NCBI GenBank assembly: GCA_021820965.1
Contig: JAKACZ010000045.1
Location: 1 to 39,372, forward strand
Direction: 5' to 3'
Length of the DNA: 39,372 nucleotides
Origin: Bacillota bacterium
Lineage (GTDB): Bacteria; Bacillota; Sulfobacillia; Sulfobacillales; Sulfobacillaceae
Shown here: piece by piece, positions 1 through 8,815 of the stretch
Numbering within the stretch: position 1 is the first letter of the stretch
How the letters are laid out: each line of letters begins with the position of its first letter
Notes under the pieces: model-generated
Told to the model about the DNA's origin: nothing
The model's database searches: none
What the model saw: only the letters and a program-made list of their open reading frames with translations
Translations under genes and position numbers: made by a program

Positions 1-38
1 CAGCGTTCGTCCTGAGCCAGGATCAAACTCTCCATGAC
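1..38 (-). rRNA. rrs: 16S ribosomal RNA, 5' end only (partial)
   Basis: Read on the minus strand, the first bases of the window give AGAGTTTGATCCTGGCTCAG followed by GACGAACGCTG. This is the universal 5' end of bacterial 16S rRNA (E. coli positions about 8-40). The gene continues off the left edge. The 5' boundary at about 38 is set by counting back eight bases from the conserved GAG, so it is approximate. A good promoter lies about 100 bases upstream. Confidence 0.95.
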
Positions 39-134
39 TCGTCTCTTGACGTCGATTCGTTCGTACTACCTTTGTGCATGTGGCATGATGATATAGTTTT
101 CAAGGACCGGCACTGTCTTGCGACAGCAAAATTG

Positions 135-163
135 ATTATACGCATCGAGCACACTGTTGTCTA
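135..163 (-). promoter_or_regulatory. sigma-A-type promoter of the rRNA operon
   Basis: On the minus strand a -35 box TAGACA (158-163) and a perfect -10 box TATAAT (135-140) are separated by exactly 17 bases. Transcription would start near 128 and run through a leader of about 90 bases into the 16S gene. The start region contains a short hairpin, CTGTC-loop-GACAG. The fit and the position in front of 16S support the call. Confidence 0.8.
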
Positions 164-245
164 GTGGAAATTGCCGATTTGGATTCTTCGTCACACTGGC
201 CAAATTTTATGCTGCCCACCGGCGCAAACAAAAAACCCACCAATA

Positions 246-1127
246 TTATTGCGCTTTACTCCGGCGCCTGAACCGCCGAGACAAAAACGGGATAAGGTAG
301 CGAATAAATGCACTCGGCAGATATAGCCGCAGATGCGGATTCGCCGCATTCTGCCAGGCTTTCCGAGCATGGTTGGGCTCATGGGCCAACAAAAACGCCA
401 CCCAAAATCGTAAATGATGCCAGGCCTCCAATGTCGCAAATTCCGCCGATGACAATTGCGAAGTGTCGCGATGCTTGTCGAGCATCGGCTGCATGGTGGC
501 GTAAACCCGCCACACATCCTTACTGTATCCCGTCGGCACATCGCGATACTGAACCAGCGGCCAGTCCACTTTAATAATGGTGGTTTGTCTGGAACTACGA
601 AGCCAAAAATCCCAATCCTCCGCTCCGTCCACCGCCGGATCAAAGCCACATAAGGAGTCGGCCAGTCGTTTTGACATCACTACGGTTGACGTTTGAAATT
701 GGTTCATCGTCAGCAAATCCTTATACTGCAACCGGGTGGTAGGAATCGGGTCGGGCAAGGAGGGAAATTTGCCGCCCCGCACCCAATCTGCGGCAACCAG
801 TTGAACATCCTCTTTTGCCGCGACCGCCATTTGCACCTGCAGCTTGTCCGGATGCCAGCGATCGTCGGCATCTAAAAAAGCGATCCATTCACCGGTGGCC
901 AACCTCAGTCCATGATTTCGAGCTCGCGACGGTCCACCGTTGGCTACGGTTTCAACACGCACGTTGGGAAAGCGACCGCGCACCAATGCTGCCGTATCGT
1001 CGCTAGAGCCGTCGTCCACGACGATGATTTCATGCACGGCGTAACTTTGGTCTAGGACCGACGCAATAGCGTCACTAATGGTATCGGCCGCATTATAGGC
1101 AGGGATGACCACACTAATGGATACCAA
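246..1127 (-). CDS. family 2 glycosyltransferase
   Basis: The protein begins with SISVVIPAYNAADTI and continues with IIVVDDGSSDDTA and FLDADDRWHPDKL. This is the classic GT-A fold of family 2 glycosyltransferases, with a nucleotide-sugar binding DDGS and a metal-binding DAD motif near residues 40 and 90. The C-terminal part has WDFWLR and basic residues at the end (RRFRRRSKAQ) but no clear transmembrane anchor. It would transfer a sugar from a nucleotide sugar; the acceptor cannot be told. I place the start at TTG 1127, nine bases after AAGGGAG. That overlaps the murE stop by 14 bases and suggests translational coupling. The ATG at 1154 is the alternative and has a poorly spaced ribosome site. 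Coupling to murE hints at an envelope role, which is inference. Confidence 0.85.
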   Translation of the reverse strand: MVSISVVIPAYNAADTISDAIASVLDQSYAVHEIIVVDDGSSDDTAALVRGRFPNVRVETVANGGPSRARNHGLRLATGEWIAFLDADDRWHPDKLQVQMAVAAKEDVQLVAADWVRGGKFPSLPDPIPTTRLQYKDLLTMNQFQTSTVVMSKRLADSLCGFDPAVDGAEDWDFWLRSSRQTTIIKVDWPLVQYRDVPTGYSKDVWRVYATMQPMLDKHRDTSQLSSAEFATLEAWHHLRFWVAFLLAHEPNHARKAWQNAANPHLRLYLPSAFIRYLIPFLSRRFRRRSKAQ

Positions 1128-2592
1128 TGCCGTCCGCTCCCTTGGGCCGGTCATGCAGGCCGAGCGCTTCCTCCGCCACTTCTGCGTCCTTGATCCGTAC
1201 CCGGCGTTGGTGGAAATACTGAAACAGTTCGGGCCCCCGGCCGGTCACCAACACACAGTCATCGGCAGCGGCTTGGCCCACGGTCCATCGAATGGCTTGG
1301 GCTCGATCCAGTTCAACAGACGCCACCTTGGATGCATCAACCTGACAGATGCCCTCCTCAATTTCGCGAGCGATGTCGAGCGCGTCCTCATCATTGGGAC
1401 TGTCGCTGGTCAAGACCACGTGGTCGGCCAGCGTGGCTGCGATCTGCCCCATTTCCGGCCTTTTGCCACGATCGCGTCCGCCGCGGGCGCCGAAAACCAG
1501 CCAAATCTCCCCTGACACCATATGCCGCACCGTTTTGAGCGATTGAATGAGTCCGTCCGGGGTGTGGGCATAGTCCACGATAACCGTGGGACGCCCGTAA
1601 TTTTTGAAAACCTGCATTCTCCCGGGAACCTCGGGAAGGGTCGGTATTGCCTGTTCAATGTCGGCTGCATTGACGCCCAGGCGAAAGGCAGCGGCCACGG
1701 CAGCCGCCAAGTTATAGACGTTATAGGTTCCGGGATGGTTAAGCCGTGCGGTCATGTCAAACTTTGGATGATACAAACGGACAACCGATGACCAGGGAGT
1801 ACGTTCCACCACTTGGGCCCGCACCTCCCCGGCTTCTATTCCGTATGTGATCACCGGAGCCGAAGCCCGGCCCATCACTTCCCGGCTGTAATGATCATCG
1901 GCGTTAATTACCGCACCTAAGGAGTCCTGAGGCATACGCTCAAACAACAACGATTTGGTGGCGACATAATTTTCCATGCTCCCGTGAAAATCCAAATGCT
2001 CGCGGGTGATATTCGTCAATACCGCCAGGTCGAGGCTAACCTGATCGACGCGGTGCTGCGCGATACCATGAGAGGATATTTCAATCACCGCGTGCGTCAT
2101 ACCACTTTCTTGCATATCCCGTAATTGCCCTTGCAAGTCGGGACTTTCCGGCGTGGTTAGGACAGATTCGTACATGCCCCGTCCGTTGTCTACCACCACG
2201 CTGGACACCATTCCGCAACGTTTACCGCCTGCGCGAATGAGGGCGGTCAACCAATACACCACCGAGGTCTTGCCATTGGTGCCGGTCACGCCCACGGTGG
2301 TCAAATCCTCTGACGGATAGCCGTAGTACGCTGCCGCAATTTCTGCGGCCGCGACACGACTCGACGGAACTCGAAAATATGGGACAGGAACCGTCAAGTC
2401 GCTGCGCTCGCCCACCACCGCCACCGCGCCCCGGCTCAATGCATCGCCGATGAAATTATGGCCGTCGGAGGTCGACCCGGGAATGGCAACAAATACATAT
2501 CCAGGCTTTACCCGCCTGGAGTCTATGGCGACGCCAACAACGGCAGGGCCCACGACCCAGCCGCTGTCAGTTTTTTGGATGCCTGCTGCCAT
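1114..2592 (-). CDS. murE: UDP-N-acetylmuramoyl-tripeptide synthetase (MurE)
   Basis: This cytoplasmic Mur ligase adds the third amino acid to UDP-MurNAc-L-Ala-D-Glu, using ATP, in peptidoglycan synthesis. The N-terminal domain shows VAIDSRRVKPG and a central P-loop GTNGKTS (about residue 104). The carbamylated-lysine region is near ATKSLLFER, DYAHTPDGL is present, and the C-terminal domain has VFGARGGRDRGKRP. Length (492 aa) is normal. The start is ATG 2592, seven bases after AGGAGG; an earlier in-frame ATG at 2625 lacks such a site. One oddity: the substrate-selecting motif, DNPR in diaminopimelate-adding enzymes, reads DSPN here (about 397-400), so the identity of the third amino acid should not be assumed. 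It overlaps the following glycosyltransferase. Confidence 0.95.
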   Translation of the reverse strand: MAAGIQKTDSGWVVGPAVVGVAIDSRRVKPGYVFVAIPGSTSDGHNFIGDALSRGAVAVVGERSDLTVPVPYFRVPSSRVAAAEIAAAYYGYPSEDLTTVGVTGTNGKTSVVYWLTALIRAGGKRCGMVSSVVVDNGRGMYESVLTTPESPDLQGQLRDMQESGMTHAVIEISSHGIAQHRVDQVSLDLAVLTNITREHLDFHGSMENYVATKSLLFERMPQDSLGAVINADDHYSREVMGRASAPVITYGIEAGEVRAQVVERTPWSSVVRLYHPKFDMTARLNHPGTYNVYNLAAAVAAAFRLGVNAADIEQAIPTLPEVPGRMQVFKNYGRPTVIVDYAHTPDGLIQSLKTVRHMVSGEIWLVFGARGGRDRGKRPEMGQIAATLADHVVLTSDSPNDEDALDIAREIEEGICQVDASKVASVELDRAQAIRWTVGQAAADDCVLVTGRGPELFQYFHQRRVRIKDAEVAEEALGLHDRPKGADGIGIH

Positions 2593-3005
2593 GCCTTGAC
2601 CTCCTGTGCCGTCCATCGGTATCATTTACTGTTTAGTCCATATCCATGAGTTGAGAGAACGGTGACCGTGGCGCATAGGGCGAGATTCTATCCATATAAG
2701 ATTAACGGTTTGACGTGGGCGCGCGCAACCCGTTGACACGGGGTACAACCTCGTCTCGCGTACTCTTTCCATTGTATTTCTTCGAGAATGAATGGTGAGG
2801 CGTGCGCCACATGCGGGCCTTAGGTGGGAAATTCCAGGGTAGCAGCCATGCCAGAGGATAGTAACATCGATAGCCCGGGCAGCTTCTCGAAGCTTCGATC
2901 TTGGGGTTTGTGTAGCTAGAATGATGACACCGAGTCGAGCTCCCGAATCCGTAGTGGGTACACTACGGGTGTCTGGAAAACATTTCCGAGAGGGACTGGT
3001 GTCTT
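2593..3005. other. non-coding gap between murE and the IS110 remnant
   Basis: I find no gene here. The right part (roughly 2750-3005) is probably the left flank of the degraded IS110 element. A small perfect inverted repeat AGCTTC-TC-GAAGCT lies at 2881-2894. A TTGACA hexamer occurs at 2733 on the plus strand without a convincing -10 box. The murE promoter should be in the first 120 bases, but I could not fix it. Confidence 0.4.
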
Positions 3006-3930
3006 ATGGAACAGTATACCCGATTCATTGGATTCGACGTGTTCGCCGAAACCATTGTCATTGCCGAGGCTCTGACCGCGCCCGTGATGTGGGATCGATT
3101 CCCTACCGTCTGGAGAGTGGGACCCAGTGGGTCCAGCGGAAATCCGACGCGAGGACTCTCCTGGTGTGCTACGAGGCCGGCCCCACGGGGTTCGGGCTGG
3201 TGCGGCACCTCCAAGGGCTCCATGTCGCCTGCGAGGTCATTGCCCCGGGGCTGATCCCCAGAAAGCCGCAGACCGGGTGAAGACCGATCGCCGGGACGCC
3301 CGTAAGTTGGCCGAAGATTTGCGCGCCGGGAGTTTGACGCCTGTGCATCTGTCGACCCGCGAGGAAGAAACCTTTCGCGATGTGGTGCGAGCCCGGGCGT
3401 CGGCCGTCGAGGACCGCCGCCGCATGAAGAGTGCGCTCTTGCGATGGGACATCCATCGCCCGGAGGGCATGTTGGCCTGGCGTCCTCGGTATCGCCAATG
3501 GATTCGGACGCTCCAACCAACCCCTCTCCTGCGGGCGGCCGTCTGGATAGAGTGGTTAGGGCAATTAGAGGAACTCGACGCCCGCATCCAGCGTCTCGAC
3601 ACCGCCATTCAACAGGCGATGCCCACACATCCGCTCTATCCTCTCATGCTGGCCTTTCAGGCGCTCCGTGGCATCGACTGGATCACCGCCGCCACGATCG
3701 TGGCGGAGGTCGGGGACTTGAGCCAATTTTCCCGCCCTACCGCTCTCATGGCCTTCACTGGGCTCGTCCCGAGCGAATCCTCGACGGGCGACACTCAATG
3801 GCGCGGGCACATCACCAAAACCGGCAATGTCCATTTGCGGCGCGTATTTGTCGTCGTCCCTGATTTGTGCCCCGTGGCTGCGGCGTCATTACGGAAGCGG
3901 GAGAGCCCTCGTCACGTTGCTATCCGTTAA
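3006..3930 (+). pseudogene. IS110-family transposase remnant (frameshifted, C-terminally truncated)
   Basis: Three reading frames each hold part of one IS110-type DEDD transposase. The first (from ATG 3006) gives FIGFDVFAETIVIAEA, the RuvC-like first-Asp motif. The second, near 3165-3280, gives YEAGPTGFGLVRHL. The third, from about 3280, gives VKTDRRDARKLAEDL and later LRGIDWITAATIVAEVGD and LMAFTGLVPSE, the C-terminal Transposase_20 region. The product would need frameshifts near 3080-3165 and 3280. Recognisable homology stops just after TKTGNVHLRR (about 3850), so the serine-containing C-terminal end is eroded or missing. Intact relatives are about 330-400 residues. The break lies directly beside a truncated Tn3-family gene on the opposite strand. 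It is almost surely inactive. Confidence 0.85.
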
Positions 3931-5381
3931 GACTCCGGTCGAGCACGCCTTCCAACAGGCGTAGCGAATCCCCCAGGGTGCCGGGAATGATCAGCGCATT
4001 GAATCCGCTGAATTGGTCGCTCGTGAAATTGTAGTCGGTCACGCCGCGACCGGACCCAAAGTATTTGGGGTTGGGACCCGCGTGGAGCGAGCGGACGGGC
4101 ACGACGAACCGCAAGCCATCCTCCGAGGCCACTTCCCCCTGACCCCAGATCCGGGCCAACCGGCGCTGCGCATTATAATCCACCAGCGTGGTATTGGCCG
4201 CAGCGAGCGTCTCCGCGCGCACGTAATTCTGGGCGACCCAGGTCAGCCGATCATATTCCAGGGCCGGAATGCCGGCGTGGACGACCGGTTCCAGTCCAAT
4301 GTTGCAGGCTTGCGCCAGCAACACGGCGCACACACTGAGGGCCAAATCCTTGATCCGCTCGCCGCCCTGGCTGACATGGGTGAAGGCGTCGGCGAACCCG
4401 GTCCATTGCTGGACTTCCAAGAGTAAATCGGGCAGGGTCGCACGTGGGAGCATCGCCGCGACACGATTCCGGAGTCGGCGGAGGGAAGCCGGTTCCTCCG
4501 GCCGATCCAGCGGGCTCAACACCAGGCGATCCTTGCCGGCAAAGGATTCCAACCGGACCGCCGGATTGGTCTCCCATTGCGCGGCGGTGGTGCGATAGGC
4601 CAAGTCGAGCGCCTCCCGCAAGGGGCGTAAGGACGATTCGGCATCCACCGCCCAATTCAGCGTCCGGATCGCTTGCGGGCGCACCGCGTCCCAGGCGGTG
4701 CCCTGGAGGAGTTTGGCGCGCGGATCGCCGTAGCGTTCGCTGGGGGTCACATACAGGTCGTGGGAGCGGATGCCTTCCAGCACTCGCGACAACACCCAGA
4801 AGGTAGGCTTTCTTCCCGATGCGGCCCTTGTCGTCCACGACCACCGTCCGGCAGGCCGCCGTCATCCCCATCGTCGGCGCCGTGGGCCACGATCGGGTCG
4901 CCTGGCTTTCGTGCTCGCGGACGAATTCCCACGCGGCGACGGCGCCCTGGCCCGCGGGGGTGGCCTGCCACACGATGGTCGCCAACAGCCGCGGCAGCAC
5001 CTGCCGGATCTGCGGATAGTGGCACCAGAGTTCCTGAAAAGCGACGGTCTGCTCCGGCGGATGCGTCAAGGTATCGACTTGACGGATGGCGGTTTGCACC
5101 GCCTCTTTCGAGACCCGAGCAAAAACGGCCGTCCGTAAATCCGTGTTGGAATCCGGGTCCTGGAGGAGGACTGCACAAACCTCACGCAGTGCCCGAGCGG
5201 CCGCATCGAGATCGCGCAGCGTACGCGGGCGCTTTTGGTCCGACCGCCGCTGGGTGCGGGCCAACAGCTCGGTCAAATAGCGCTCTAAGAGCTCAATGAG
5301 GTCATCTTGAGCGCGCGCCGTGAAGACGCCCGTAAAGGCCGACCAGGGTTGCGAACCGCCGGTCCTCGGGCATCCGAACAA
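3920..5381 (-). pseudogene. Tn3-family transposase (TnpA) remnant, frameshifted and truncated at both ends
   Basis: The downstream frame (3920-4795) contains WTGFADAFTHVSQGG, YDRLTWVAQNYVRAETL, NPKYFGSGRGVTDYNFTSDQ and RRLARIWGQGEVASEDG. These match the catalytic region of Tn3/Tn21 transposases, including the first two acidic residues (in SEDG and in TSDQ). Homology ends at about 3940 before the third catalytic Glu. The upstream frame (about 4800-5381) carries the preceding central part, with KRPRTLRDLDAAARALREV and AVAAWEFVREHE, so a frameshift lies near 4790-4800. About 480 of the usual 950-1000 residues remain. No resolvase gene or 38-bp terminal repeats were recognised nearby. It abuts the IS110 remnant, suggesting one element truncated the other or a deletion joined them. 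Confidence 0.85.
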
Positions 5382-5416
5382 TGGCCTGAGCCCGCAACGT
5401 CAGAGCATGCCGCCCG

Positions 5417-6460
5417 CTACAATGCCCTAGTTAATTCGTCCTCGATCGCCTTCATCATCCCGAAGGCGCCATCGGTTTGATTTGAACACACCACGACCAT
5501 GGCCCCAAGGTCGGGAAAGACCGCCGAGTGGAAAGCGGCCCCGGGGTCGTATCCCATGAGGAAATACCTGAAAATCTCCCCATCGCGTTGATCGATCCAC
5601 ACGCCATACCCGTAGTGCCAGTCTTCCTCCACAGCCCCGGGGATCCGCGCCGTCACATGCGGCGTCAATAGGCGTTGGGTGCTGGCTGGCGACAACAGGC
5701 GATGTCCCAATAGCGCATCCCACAACGCCGCCGCGTCAGCCACCGTCACATACACGCCACCGTCGGCGGCGCCCTTGGCTGGGACCGAATAGATATTTGT
5801 CTTCCACCGCCCGTCGGGCAAGTCAATGTACCCCAGAGCTGTGCGCGATGGCAGGGCATCCATTTCAAAGTATCCTGACTGCGTCATCCCGGCCGGCACC
5901 AACACGTGCTGTGCCACGTAGTCGGCAAAGGCCTGATGGGTCACCTGCTCGACTACCAGTCCCAGCAAGATGTACCCGCTGTTATTGTACTGGAATCGTT
6001 CCCCGACATCCGACTGCATGGGCCGATCCTGAAATAACGGGAGAAAGTCCGCAAGCTGTCGTATGCGATACATGGGACGGTCGACCCACAGGTCTTCGAA
6101 ATTCTCGATGACGTTCTCATCAAAGTAGTCGGGAACCCCGGCGGTATGCGTTAACAGGTGATGAATGGTAACGCCCGGATCAAACTGGGGAAATGTAAAC
6201 GGCAGGGAATCCAGAAGCCGGGCGTCCAATGTCAGTTGTCCGGCGTCGACCAACTGATTAATGGCGACCGCGGTCAGGAGTTTAGCACCCGAGGCAATCC
6301 CAAAGCGGGTCTTGGTGCTGTTCGGAATGCCCTCGGATCGATTCGCCGCGCCATATGCTTGCTCCACCACGACATGTCCTTCCTGTCGGACCAAAACGGC
6401 CCCGGTAAAGCCGTCAGCACCCTGATCCGCCACCACGCGACGGAGACGATTGACATTCAT
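5417..6460 (-). CDS. beta-lactamase-family serine hydrolase (PBP4*/class C-like)
   Basis: The protein has the catalytic SxxK motif in FGIASGAKLL (about residue 60) and the YxN motif in FQYNNSGYILLG (about residue 158). LLTHTAGVPDYFDE and the late YGYGVW are also typical of the Beta-lactamase (PF00144) family, which includes esterases, D-amino-acid peptidases and PBP4*-like proteins. No signal peptide is visible, so it is probably cytoplasmic. The substrate cannot be inferred. I chose the ATG at 6460, nine bases after AAAGG; the ATG at 6469 lies directly against that site and is a less likely start. It sits alone beside the transposon remnants and is not obviously in an operon. Confidence 0.85.
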   Translation of the reverse strand: MNVNRLRRVVADQGADGFTGAVLVRQEGHVVVEQAYGAANRSEGIPNSTKTRFGIASGAKLLTAVAINQLVDAGQLTLDARLLDSLPFTFPQFDPGVTIHHLLTHTAGVPDYFDENVIENFEDLWVDRPMYRIRQLADFLPLFQDRPMQSDVGERFQYNNSGYILLGLVVEQVTHQAFADYVAQHVLVPAGMTQSGYFEMDALPSRTALGYIDLPDGRWKTNIYSVPAKGAADGGVYVTVADAAALWDALLGHRLLSPASTQRLLTPHVTARIPGAVEEDWHYGYGVWIDQRDGEIFRYFLMGYDPGAAFHSAVFPDLGAMVVVCSNQTDGAFGMMKAIEDELTRAL

Positions 6461-6997
6461 CACTTTCATCCTTTCGATTAACCACGCGCCGGTGCCTTGG
6501 CACCTAATCCCGGGTCCGCAAACAGCAAAGGGCTGTGAATGACCGCTGACGCACGCATCCCGGCCCTACACCGATAGAAGGAGCCCGGGCAGCAACACGG
6601 CCCGGGCTCCGGCATGGGATTGTATCGCATCCGAAGGTGGCGTCTTGTCATCGTTCATGCCAGGGGGAACCAAGGATCCCCGCAGCAACAACAACTATCT
6701 CGTTGATTTAACGAACGATGACCAATATCACGACACACGTCACCTCACGTCACTGTTGGCGATATTCTAATGGATAAAATCGCCAATCGCAATGCGAGGC
6801 GACGATCTGTGCCCGATGGCGAAGAGTCCTGCTAGGCACCTAAAACGGGAATAACGGTCCACCGTTTGAGGCGCATCCCGCCACTACCCGTAATGCAGTA
6901 TCGCCCCCGAATCGTCCTGATTCACTCCGTGAAGGAGATCCTCTGTCCTGTGTTCCTCAACCAGTGGCTCATCCATCGCGGTGCCCCGCGGCGGACA
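6461..6997. other. long non-coding gap with hairpins
   Basis: No credible gene is seen on either strand. The gap contains a strong hairpin (6580-6610, listed separately) and a looser inverted repeat, TTGGCGAT (6756-6763) with ATCGCCAA (6779-6786). The open frames crossing its right end are shadows of the DUF3841 gene. Confidence 0.5.
6580..6610 (-). terminator. perfect 11-bp GC-rich hairpin, possible terminator
   Basis: GGAGCCCGGGC and GCCCGGGCTCC pair perfectly around a 9-base loop. On the minus strand the stem is followed by TTCTATC, only a weak U-tract. It could end transcripts from the DUF3841 gene or shape the leader of the serine hydrolase gene. Confidence 0.45.
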
Positions 6998-7516
6998 TTA
7001 CCGTGCCGTGAATTTCGTGACGCCGATAACCTGCGTGACGGATACCTTTTCCACGACCCCTTGTACGATGGAGAAGTCGCTCCACCATTCGCTGGTGTGC
7101 AGGAGATCGAAATCGAAGATTCGTTCCCAGGATTCTTCCTTCGACATGGGTGCCATGTTCTCCGCCCACAGTCCATGGTCTCGCTCGTCTAAGCTGAGGA
7201 ACCCGTCATTTAACACCACATGCCACGCGAAGAAGTCAGACAACAGCACCATGCGAGGGTCTACCTCCAACTGGAGGCGAACCCCGATCTTGCCGCGTTC
7301 CAAGTGCCCTCCCTGACGCAGGTCCGGTTTCTCTGTCCAGACCCAGATCGGATAGCCTCCACGGTATGTTGGTAGTCGTTTTTCCATTTGGTGCGTCATC
7401 CATGTGTACGGTTCTTGAAAACCCTCTTGGCCCCAGGATGGATTCCCCCGCAGTTCCCCCAGGGCTTGAGCTTGTTCCCATGCTTGCCCAGTTTGTATCG
7501 TCCAAAATGCCGCCAC
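6998..7516 (-). CDS. DUF3841 family protein
   Basis: The 172-aa protein starts AAFWTIQTGQAWEQAQALG, then has PYTWMTHQMEKRLP, YPIWVWTEKPDLR and VLLSDFFAWHVVLND. This order (WTIQ, Y-WM-QM, PIW-W, SDF--WH-VLN) is characteristic of DUF3841, a family of unknown function found in scattered Firmicutes and Actinobacteria. It is rich in tryptophan and has no membrane segment or signal peptide. The start is GTG 7516, about eight bases after GGGGAG. The DUF assignment is by recall of the family pattern; no function is known. It lies between two other minus-strand singletons. Confidence 0.8.
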   Translation of the reverse strand: MAAFWTIQTGQAWEQAQALGELRGNPSWGQEGFQEPYTWMTHQMEKRLPTYRGGYPIWVWTEKPDLRQGGHLERGKIGVRLQLEVDPRMVLLSDFFAWHVVLNDGFLSLDERDHGLWAENMAPMSKEESWERIFDFDLLHTSEWWSDFSIVQGVVEKVSVTQVIGVTKFTAR

Positions 7517-7701
7517 CGTCGTTCTCCCCGTATCGTTTCAGTCCGCCTGTCTACCGCTTAGCGTCGGGGCCCCTGTCGCGTATTCGCGCGCGAATCTGTG
7601 CGATGAAGTGCGCTCTTGCCCCCTATAGTTCCTCAACCGGATCCTGTATTCGTTCGACGCAAACCAAACATGGGGCGAGTCACCGAGAGATCTGACGTCT
7701 C

Positions 7702-8517
7702 TTATGACAGCAGCAAATCCCGTCGGCGTGCCACCTGGAGCACGGTACCCCAGCGACGACGAACCGACTTGTCCGAACGCGGGTTCAGTCGAGCGCGGAT
7801 TTCGCGGTACAGGGTGTCTCGCTTCTGGTCTTCCATGAGAATGTGATTGGAAAAGGTGTTGAGGAGGTCAATATACTCTTCGACAGGATAAATGCATTCC
7901 CAATCGAAGTGCCGAATGTCGACGACCTCGAACAGCCCGGTCGCTTCAATCTCACCGCGGGAATCCGGCAGCTGTCCCGGCCGAGGCCACTGCGCGTCTT
8001 GGGGTCTACCCTCACCGGGTGCATCATAGACCGCTTGAATCTCCCGAAAGAAGGGATCGGCGTCATCCGGAAACACGTGGGCAGCCGTCCAAAACGCGAG
8101 ATATCCGCCGGGCCTCAGGATTTCCCATGCCTTCCTGTACCGAACGTCGGGATCGATCCAGTGCCAAGCGGTGGCGGCGAACACCAAGTCAAAACCGTTT
8201 CCGGTTCCGGGTTGCCAATCCTCGAAGCGCTGCTCGATGATGTTCACCGTCATTCCTGCCATGTTTTGTCGGGCTACTGCGGCTAGCGCGGAACCTAACT
8301 CCACGCAGGTAATGTCAAATCCTCGCTGAGCTAGGGGCATCGTGGCCTTTCCCGTCGCACAGCCGATTTCCAGCAGATGGGTGCCCGCTTCCAAATGCGT
8401 GACCTTAATGAGATGGTCGAACAACTCTTCAGGGTAGTCAGGGCGCACCTGCTGGTACAGGATGGCGGCGCGGTCGAAGCTCTCTCGCAAGGTGTGCCGT
8501 TCATGCTCGGTAGGCAC
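7702..8517 (-). CDS. class I SAM-dependent methyltransferase
   Basis: LLEIGCATGKATMPLAQRG is motif I (the SAM-binding loop) of class I methyltransferases. It is followed by ITCVELGSALAAVARQN (acidic residue contacting the SAM ribose) and FDLVFAATAWHWIDPDVR with LRPGGYLAFW (motifs II-III). The N-terminus, RESFDRAAILYQQVRPDYPEEL, is the usual entry helix of the UbiE/Methyltransf_11 group. The C-terminal half is variable, so the methyl acceptor is unknown. I start it at GTG 8517, seven bases after AAGGGG, giving 271 aa; the upstream in-frame start at 8565 lacks a site. Confidence 0.85.
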   Translation of the reverse strand: MPTEHERHTLRESFDRAAILYQQVRPDYPEELFDHLIKVTHLEAGTHLLEIGCATGKATMPLAQRGFDITCVELGSALAAVARQNMAGMTVNIIEQRFEDWQPGTGNGFDLVFAATAWHWIDPDVRYRKAWEILRPGGYLAFWTAAHVFPDDADPFFREIQAVYDAPGEGRPQDAQWPRPGQLPDSRGEIEATGLFEVVDIRHFDWECIYPVEEYIDLLNTFSNHILMEDQKRDTLYREIRARLNPRSDKSVRRRWGTVLQVARRRDLLLS

Positions 8518-8815
8518 TTCATCACCCCTTGGCCTATAGGGCCCGTCGACCGGCGCCGGCGCCATGAGGGACGCCCAGCCGTGCCGTGGCGCTCCATTAT
8601 CTTAAATGCTACGTGAGGACATGGTTGGCGTTAGCGTACCACGTTGGGAGCTTTCAGGAACACCTCTCACGCCATTTCCCAGACTATTATGCTAAGTCGT
8701 TCTCGCCCCCGATAATGCATGATTTGATTCGTTAAGTATCGGTGGGCATTATCGTCGTAGGGTTTGACTCGGATAGCGGGACAGAACCGACAGAACCGTC
8801 GTCGTCTTGCACGTA

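Noticed and set aside
3920..5381. Treating the Tn3-like region as an active transposon
   Set aside because: The gene is frameshifted and lacks its third catalytic Glu, and no resolvase or terminal repeats are seen.
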